Shown one piece after another: positions 57,791 through 64,000 of a DNA stretch of 64,000 nucleotides (positions are counted from its first letter, which is position 1; every line of letters starts with the position of its first letter). The DNA comes from Amyloporia xantha. Lineage: Eukaryota; Basidiomycota; Agaricomycetes; Polyporales; Adustoporiaceae. The stretch is from assembly GCA_036971615.1 (NCBI GenBank), contig JAYKKR010000010.1:186001-250000 (forward strand). The letters run 5' to 3'. Both the position numbers and the translations under genes were made by a program. Under the pieces are notes generated by a model, which was not told the origin of the DNA, made no database searches, and saw only the letters and a list, made by a program, of their open reading frames with translations.

Positions 57791-58816
57791 ATGTCTAACA
57801 AAGTGCACGTCTTGAGCCACCCGATCATCAACGCCCGGCTATCCAGACTGAGGCAGACTACAACGTCCGCAAAGGAATTCCGCGAGGTGCGCCTTTGTAC
57901 CAGCTGAGATCGTGCTTCAGATGAACGTCTACATCAATCTGACAGGGCATTCATGATATCAGCATCATTATGGGCATCGAGGCGAGTCGCGATCTGGAGG
58001 AAGAAGAGTTCACCGGTGTGGGTTGTCCATGGGCATGCATCGTATGTCAACCGTACTGACGGTTAAACATCCAGGAAACCCCCGTTGGCAGTTTCATAGG
58101 GACACAGATCAAGCCCAGAATTGGATTGACTCCAGTATTGCGTGCTGGGATGGGTATGGTCGATGCTTTACTCAACCTCTTCCCGTACGTCTCCCGCGAG
58201 GTGTCATTGGCTAGGCCCGACTGATTCCTTATCGGTTAGAGCAGCGCAGGTGTACCACCTAGGGATATTCAGGGAGAAAGTCACCCTTCAACCTGTCGAA
58301 TGTACGCCATCGTACCGGCGTCACGTTGCGGAAGACTGAGATCCTTCATTAGATTACTCTAAGCTACCCTCAGCTGTGCCGGTAGACATCGTATACCTCC
58401 TGGATCCGTTGATTGCCACAGGAGGCACTGCATGCGCTGCTCTGCAGATGCTGATTGACTGGGGCATGCCCGGTACGTTTTCGCACTGTCCATTCGTCAT
58501 CATTACACTCAATGTCACGTTACAGTGAACCGAATTAAGCTACTGTGTGTGCTGGCATCGAAGACTGGGCTGACCCGAGTTCACTCTGAATTTCCTGACG
58601 TGGAGGTATGCACCTACCCCTGTGCACCGAGACTCGTGCAATCATTGACTTCGTATAGGTGTGGGTGTCTACCGTGGACCCGGAGCTCACGAGCAATGGC
58701 CTTATTTCCCCTGGACTGGGAGACACCGTGAGTATCAATTAGCCTTCCAGTCACTAAAAATATTGATTGTATGATGATCCAAGGGCGACCGCCTTTACAA
58801 CACCTTGAAAGATTAA
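57791..58816 (+). CDS. FUR1: Uracil phosphoribosyltransferase
   Basis: Salvage enzyme: uracil plus PRPP gives UMP. The opening MSNKVHVLSHPIINARLSRL is typical. GIHDISIIMGIEASRDLEEE, then VGSFIGTQIKPRIGLTPVLR and AGMGMVDALLNLFP follow. VYHLGIFREKVTLQPVEYYS and the PRPP-binding loop LLDPLIATGGTACAAL are all present, as is the uracil-binding end GLISPGLGDTGDRLYNT. Five or more introns, all in phase. Stop TAA at 58814-58816. Loss of this enzyme gives 5-fluorouracil resistance in fungi, so the gene is often used as a genetic marker. Confidence 0.96.
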
Positions 58817-59004
58817 GTGAGAATTCGTTGTGGTGTGCTGATCGGACATCTCTAGTTTGTTAAAATTAATAAATACTGTACAGTGCTGTATTGCTACGAT
58901 TTATCTCAAATACATTGTTGGATCTTTCGAGAGCGGATTCGCCAGATCCCACATCAGGCTCGAGCGCTTGTCGCATGTTATCTTATCTCCGTCCAGCGTC
59001 TATG

Positions 59005-59014
59005 ATCACGTGAT
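59005..59014. promoter_or_regulatory. Palindromic CACGTG (Cbf1/Met4-type) box upstream of MET10
   Basis: ATCACGTGAT, a 10-bp palindrome containing TCACGTGA, lies 100 bp before the MET10 start codon. In budding yeast the sulfur-assimilation genes are activated through the same TCACGTG core by Cbf1 with Met4/Met28. Conservation of this control here is an inference. Confidence 0.65.
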
Positions 59015-59113
59015 ACCAGTGATAACGCGATTTTGAGCAAATCGTTTCGTTGTGCCGTCCTGAGTACAGAAAACATATTTTGGGTTCCCTCTTCGTTTCC
59101 TGCGTATTGCAAA

Positions 59114-62100
59114 ATGGCGGTCGATGAACAGTCTGGCATCTCTACGCCGGTCTCATCCACCACGACGCTCTCAGCTCCCCCATCCCCTAGACTCAAGGCC
59201 GACTTCCTAAAAGACGCCGTGGTGAAAGGCTCCTTGATCTCCGCTTCCACAGCGATCGAATTCATTGCGTCCAGAGCTACCTCGAGTTCATCTGTCTTTG
59301 TCTACGACGTCGCCGAGCAGGTCGGTTTTGGCACCCTCACAAAATCATGGGCCGCTGCGTCGGGCAGCGAGGTCGCCTCTGTGGTCAGCCTGCAGACTCG
59401 CGCTGGTGCCGGGTTGAGCATGGTCGGGAGGTTGTCCCAGGGCACCAGCAAGGATGCAGCGAGGGGTGCGGTCCTCACCGCGTACACTACTCCTTCCGGA
59501 TTGGCTGCCATGGTGCAGTCGCTGTCGTACCTGCCCGCTCCTACCGCGAGCAGCAGGCTCATCATCCAGGTCCCTACCGTCACTCCTGTCGGTGAGAGCT
59601 TCGCACTATCTCCGACCCTTGCGCCGTTCACTCCCGCCCTCGCGATCCTGCCGGAGAACTTCACCGTACTGCTGTCCGCGACGCCTCAGGAGGCCGTTAA
59701 CTTCGCTGCGCTGTCGTACAAAGTCACTGACACCCATGTTATCCATCTCTTCGACCATTACAGCTCGGCGCGAGAGACCGGACACACACTCGTTCGTACG
59801 CTCCCAGAGCAGGAGCCGGGCCTCACTGTCAAGGAGGCCCTCAGCAAAGCGGGGTACAGCGCCTTCGAGTACTCCGGCGACCAGGATGCCAGCACTGTCG
59901 TAGTCCTTCTGAACGGACCACTGGCATTGGCTGCGAAAGCCCTTGCCGCACGCGTCTCAGGTCTGGGCGTCGTGGTCGTGCGGATGCTCAGGCCGTGGGA
60001 TGAAGACGCTCTCCGCGCAGCCCTACCCGCGTCGGCCAAACACATCCACGTCCTCGATGACGTTCCGACCGACACAACGCAGGGCGCGCTGTACATGGAC
60101 GTATTCGCGTCAGTTCTCGACCCTCTGAGCCCTGGCCCTATCGTCAAGTCGCATCGTATCGTACCAGCAAGCACGCAGGAGTTCCTTTCGAAGCCCTCCA
60201 CCTTCACCGCATTTCTGTGCGACTTTGTCCCCATCGCGGCCCCTCCCTCCTTAGATACATCTACCACCAAAAAGATCCTGTTCTTCAGCACGCCCGACTC
60301 GCCGCTGTCCGCTCTCGCACGCATGGCCGAGCAGACGTTCGTCGCGCACAAGTCCATATCAGCGCGGCTGCTCATCGACCATGACGCATTCTCAAAGCCG
60401 GGTGGAGTCACCGCTGAGAGGCTCATCCTTGCGCCCAAGGACGACAAGTCTGCGTTTGTGCCGGTGTCCGTCACTCTACCCCTCTCACCGGATAGTCCGG
60501 GCGAGGCCAACTTTGTCGCGATCCTGGACCAGACATTGTTGAAGTCTCACTCGGTCATCGCACACGCCGCTCCTGGCTCGCCCGTGCTTATAGTCACCTC
60601 CTGGACCGCCGGAGAGCTTCTTTCCAACCTCCCGGTCGACCTGTTGGCTCTCATTCATCAGAGGAACTTGCACATCTGTACGATCAACCCCCAAGCGGCT
60701 GCCGCCAGTGCCAGCGAGATCGACAACCAGGCCCTCGAAGTACTGGAAAACCTCGTACTGCAAATTGCGTTCCTCCGCTTGTACCTCGGACAAGCGGGCG
60801 ACGAGGAGGTCGTGCTCAGGCTCGTGCGCAAGACCGCCGGCGATCTCGTGCAGGGCGTCCCGCTCGAGAAGGTCGGTGACTGGGCGTGGAATGCGCTCGT
60901 AGAGGTCGAGATTCCCGCGCCCGGGGCTGTTCCCCAGGAGGAGGCCCCGATGCCCGTCGTGCTCAAAGACTTCTCCTTCAACGCCATCGCCGTCGAAACG
61001 GACGCAGGCGAGACCGTCGTCAACGGTGCGCGCCTCGGGTCCTGGCACGACGCCGCGAAGCACATCATCTTCCCCTCCGCCTTCACCCCGCCCGACGTCG
61101 CGCTCCCCCCCGCAGACACCGACACAGACGCGCACGCGCAGAACCCCGCGCTGCGCCCCGAGGTCCCGGAGCGCACGTACCTCGTGACGTGCACGGTGAA
61201 CCGGCGGCTGACGCCGCTGGACTACGACCGGAACGTGTTCCACCTCGAGTTCGACACGCGCGGGACGGGGCTGCGGTACGAGATCGGGGAGGCGCTCGGC
61301 GTGCACGGGTGGAACGACGCGGGGGAGGTGCTCGCGTTCTGCGCGTGGTACGGCGTGGACCCCGCGCGGCTCGTGACGCTGCCCGTGCCCGGCACGGACG
61401 GCGCGCGCGTGCACACGCGCACGGTGTTCCAGGCGCTGCAGCAGCAGGTCGACCTGTTCGGGAAGCCGGGGAAGGCGTTCTACACGGAGCTGGCGGAGTA
61501 TGCGCCGGCGAAGGGCGACAAGTACGCGCTGCGGTTCATCGGCTCGCCGGAGGGCGCGGCGACGTTCAAGAAGCTGGCGGAGAAGGACACGGTGACGTTT
61601 GCGGATGTGCTGCGGCGGTACGGGAGCGCGCGGCCGGGGGTGGAGGTGCTCTGTGAGCTGATTGGAGATATCAAGCCGAGGCATTATAGTATTGCGAGTG
61701 CGCAGGCTGTGGTCGGAGACCAGGTCGACCTGCTTCGTCGTCAGTGTCGATTGGGTGACACCTAGTGGTGAGTATTCGGTGTGCTCCTTGCGCTGCAATG
61801 TCATTTATTGATCGTCCTCAGGCACGCCCCGTTATGGGCAATGCACAAGGTACCTCGCAGACCTGAAGCCCGGACAGAAGGTGACTGTCTCACTGAGGCC
61901 CAGTGTCATGAAGGTGAGTACCCCGTATGTAGCATGAGAACACGAGCTAACATCCCTGCAGCTTCCGCCGGACAACATGCAGCCGATCATCATGGCCGGT
62001 CTCGGTACGGGCGCAGCGCCCTTCCGCGCGTTCCTCCAATACCGGGCGTGGCTCGCGTCGCAATCGATCCCGACCGGGCCGACGTACTACTACTTCGGGT

Positions 62101-62491
62101 CGCGGCACCAGTCGCAGGAGTACCTGTACGGGGAAGAGCTGGAGGCGTTCATCGCGGACGGGGTGATCACGAAGGCGGGGCTCGCGTTCTCGCGGGACGG
62201 GCCGCGGAAGGTGTACATCCAGCACAAGATGGACGAGGACGGGGACGCGCTGGCGCGGATGCTGTGGGACGAGAAGGCGGCGTTCTACCTGTGTGGGCCG
62301 ACGTGGCCTGTGCCGGACGTGTATGAGGCGCTGGTGGAGGCGCTGGTGCGGCATACGGGGAAGGAGGCGACGGAGGCGGGGGCGTTTTTGGAAGGGTTGA
62401 AGGAGGAGGAGCGGTATGTGCTTGAGGTTAGTCGTTCCCGTGGATGCCGTGCGGATGGGTTGGCTGATATTGGAATTTTCAGGTTTATTAA
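59114..62491 (+). CDS. MET10: Sulfite reductase flavoprotein alpha subunit (apparent frameshift)
   Basis: Carries electrons from NADPH to the hemoprotein subunit that reduces sulfite to sulfide. The N-terminal half (about 580 residues) is the pyruvate:ferredoxin-oxidoreductase-like domain of fungal Met10 (TTPSGLAAMVQSLSYLPAP, VVRMLRPWDEDALRAALP). The C-terminal half is a ferredoxin-NADP+ reductase module: FAD region YDRNVFHLEFDTRGTGLRYE and IKPRHYSIAS, NADP region MAGLGTGAAPFRAFLQYRAW, YYYFGSRHQSQEYLYGEELE, VYIQHKMDEDG and AAFYLCGP. A short last exon gives the C-terminus VLEVY at 62491. At 61734-61738 one extra base shifts DLLVVSVDWVTPSG out of frame; no intron fits. The 3' half has extreme GC3. 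Start ATG 59114 was preferred over an in-frame ATG 27 codons upstream. Confidence 0.93.
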
Positions 62492-63016
62492 TCGGGAATT
62501 GCTGGGCGGTGGATGGCACGGTGTTCACTGCTGTCGCATCTGTCGGCTGACGGCGTTCAACATTTTATCTGAGTTTAGTGAAGCTAGATATCTATTGTCA
62601 CACGAAGGAATACTGTTAACGTTGTAGACAAGGTGTATGGCCTACAGCTGGACTGCTTGAAAGAATAGAGGTGACAGCCACGTGGCTCGATCATGCGTGC
62701 TAGACCTGCCCAGGAAGGCAAGTCTGATGCCAAATGGGGATACACACGTGCGTGACATGCTAACCGACGGCCAAGGCCCAAGGCAGCCTAACAATTGGCG
62801 GGGAGCGATCGACGGACGACGGACTGAGCCCGAGCTGCGTCGATCAACTCGGACACTGAGATCGTCGACGGCCTTCCGCGCGGCCAGCTCAGGACGTGAT
62901 CATCGTCCATGTCCATCCTCAACGCTCGGTCAGCTCACCGCACACACGGCCCGGCTGGCCCGCACGCCCTATATCCCCCCACATTTTCACCAAAGGCAAT
63001 CCCATTCCCCCCAGCC
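62492..63016. other. Intergenic, MET10 to oxidoreductase
   Basis: About 525 bp. Contains the 12-bp palindrome AGCCACGTGGCT (62676-62687), another CACGTG core. The last 150 bp before the next start are pyrimidine-rich, as in a fungal core promoter. Confidence 0.5.
62676..62687. promoter_or_regulatory. CACGTG palindrome
   Basis: AGCCACGTGGCT, bHLH-type E-box, 330 bp upstream of the oxidoreductase start and about 190 bp past the MET10 stop. Which gene it would serve is unclear. Confidence 0.4.
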
Positions 63017-64000
63017 ATGTCCTTCAAGCCCATCCAGTCCGCCGTCCTCGGTGTCGGCCTCGGCGGCCTCACCTTCCACATCCCCTTCGTCCTCGCCCTC
63101 CCCCAGTACTTCTCCCTCCGCGCCGTCCTCGAGCGGAACCCCACACAGCCAGGCGGAAAACTCGCCGCTCGCTTCGGTGCAGACGCCGCAAAGGGCGTCA
63201 CCATATACCGCACCTACGAGGAGGTCCTCGCCGACCCTGACATCGAGCTCGTCTTCATCAGTACCCCCAGCGAGACTCACTACGCCCTCGCCAAGCAGGC
63301 TCTGGAGGCCGGGAAGCATGGTGCGTCCCCCTTTCACCTTGGTCTCTAGTTGGCACATGCATTGACGCCGTGCGCCGCTAGTACTCGTCGACAAGCCAGT
63401 GACCGCGACCGCAGCAGAGGCTTACGAGCTCGGCGACCTCGCCAAGGCCAAACAGCGCGTCCTCTACCCCTTCCAGAACCGCCGCTGGGACTCCGGATTT
63501 CCTCACCCTCCGCAAGCTGCTGGACCTTCCTCCCAATGATCCCAAGTCCCTCGGCACCCTCGTCGAGTTCGAGTCTCGGTGAGTGCTCACCGTCGGCTGG
63601 CCCCCGCTTCTCTTCACGCGCTGACTCCGCCTCCCGCCGCAGCTTCGACCGCTACCGCACGGCGCTCAAGGGCACGTGGAAGGACCTCCCCGCTCCCGCC
63701 AACGGCCTCGTCTACGATCTCGGCGCGCACCTCATCGACCAGGCCCTTGTCCTCTTCGGCCGTCCCCGCAAGCTCACCGCGCTCGTCGAGAACGTGCGCG
63801 GGCTCGGCCACAAGGACGTCGACGACTGCGTGAGTGTCCCCTCGCCCGTCCTTAAGCTGCTCGCCCCGAGCGCTGACCCGCTCTGTCCACTGACCAGTTC
63901 ACGATCTTCCTGCACTACCCGCCGCGCCCCGGCGCTCCCAGGCGACATCCAGCCCGCGTCGCTCACGTGCATCCTGCGCGGGCACATCCTCTCCGTGCGC
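63017..64000 (+). CDS. Gfo/Idh/MocA-family oxidoreductase, 5' part (two apparent frameshifts)
   Basis: Incomplete: runs off the right edge. Starts MSFKPIQSAVLGVGLGGLTF, with the GxGxxG motif of the Rossmann fold, then LPQYFSLRAVLERNPTQPGG, EVLADPDIELVFISTPSETH, HYALAKQALEAGKHVLVDKP (catalytic Lys), FQNRRWDSDFLTLRKLLDLP, LVEFESRFDRYRTALKGTWK and VYDLGAHLIDQALVLFGRPR. This is the yeast-type uncharacterised oxidoreductase subgroup. Introns lie near 63321-63379, 63580-63643 and 63832-63897. The frame is shifted by one base at about 63494-63496 (between RRWDS and DFLTL) and again at about 63937-63942 (before GDIQPASLTCILRGH). Neither can be an intron. It resembles the gene at 18246 only in fold and motifs. 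Confidence 0.88.

Noticed and set aside
60485..61804. A 439-codon open frame antisense to MET10
   Set aside because: It mirrors the very GC-rich, GC3-biased MET10 coding strand, is Arg/Leu/His/Glu-rich with no domain, and a further +1-frame opening at 60886-61656 shows the same effect. Composition explains it.

Overview
The window is nuclear DNA from a filamentous basidiomycete, most likely an Agaricomycete. Genes are dense and cut by many 45-65 nt GT-AG introns. Proteins match fungal families such as Ytp1, Fen2/Liz1, Met10, Bcy1 and Nsp1/Nup82, and several genes belong to types I know only from mushroom-forming fungi (a WW-like/membrane protein, a NYN-like/CCCH protein, a P-loop protein). 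All gene spans are start-codon-to-stop-codon ranges that contain introns; splice sites were read by eye.

Layout, left to right. 0-9.3 kb: a drug/polyamine-type MFS transporter, an intron-containing tRNA-Ser(AGA), the nucleoporin NSP1, a WW-like/membrane protein and a decayed MYND-finger gene. 9.3-16.1 kb: NUP82 (a direct binding partner of Nsp1), then three 26S proteasome genes side by side: PRE10 (20S alpha), RPN12 (19S lid) and PRE3 (20S beta1, catalytic), with two short divergent promoters. 16.2-24 kb: a putative mitochondrial protein, a Gfo/Idh/MocA oxidoreductase, an intact MYND protein, a 418-bp MITE with perfect 28-bp terminal inverted repeats and TA duplications, and the replication licensing factor CDT1. 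24.4-30.8 kb: a sugar transporter and 3.8 kb without a recognisable gene. 30.8-40.5 kb: a NYN-like/CCCH protein, Rho-GDI, COQ2, a ChaC-type gamma-glutamylcyclotransferase and a Ytp1-like membrane protein. 40.5-43.7 kb: a second gene-poor gap. 43.7-55 kb: a pantothenate-type transporter, a Ser/Thr-rich single-pass membrane protein, the PKA regulatory subunit, a Herp/Usa1-like UBL membrane protein and an SDR. 55-64 kb: a P-loop ATPase of unknown role, uracil phosphoribosyltransferase, the sulfite reductase flavoprotein subunit (MET10) with a Cbf1-type box just upstream, and the start of a second Gfo/Idh/MocA oxidoreductase that runs off the window.

The most notable points are the physical clustering of genes whose products act in one complex (NSP1 with NUP82; PRE10, RPN12 and PRE3), a clear MITE, a decayed MYND paralogue that keeps an ancestral intron, an intron placed exactly at the PRE3 propeptide cleavage point, and at least five small indels that break otherwise conserved reading frames (PRE10, PRE3, MET10 and the last gene). 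The indels look like assembly errors but need checking. I saw no CRISPR array, no rRNA and no autonomous transposon. I did not find a convincing, wholly new multi-gene system.
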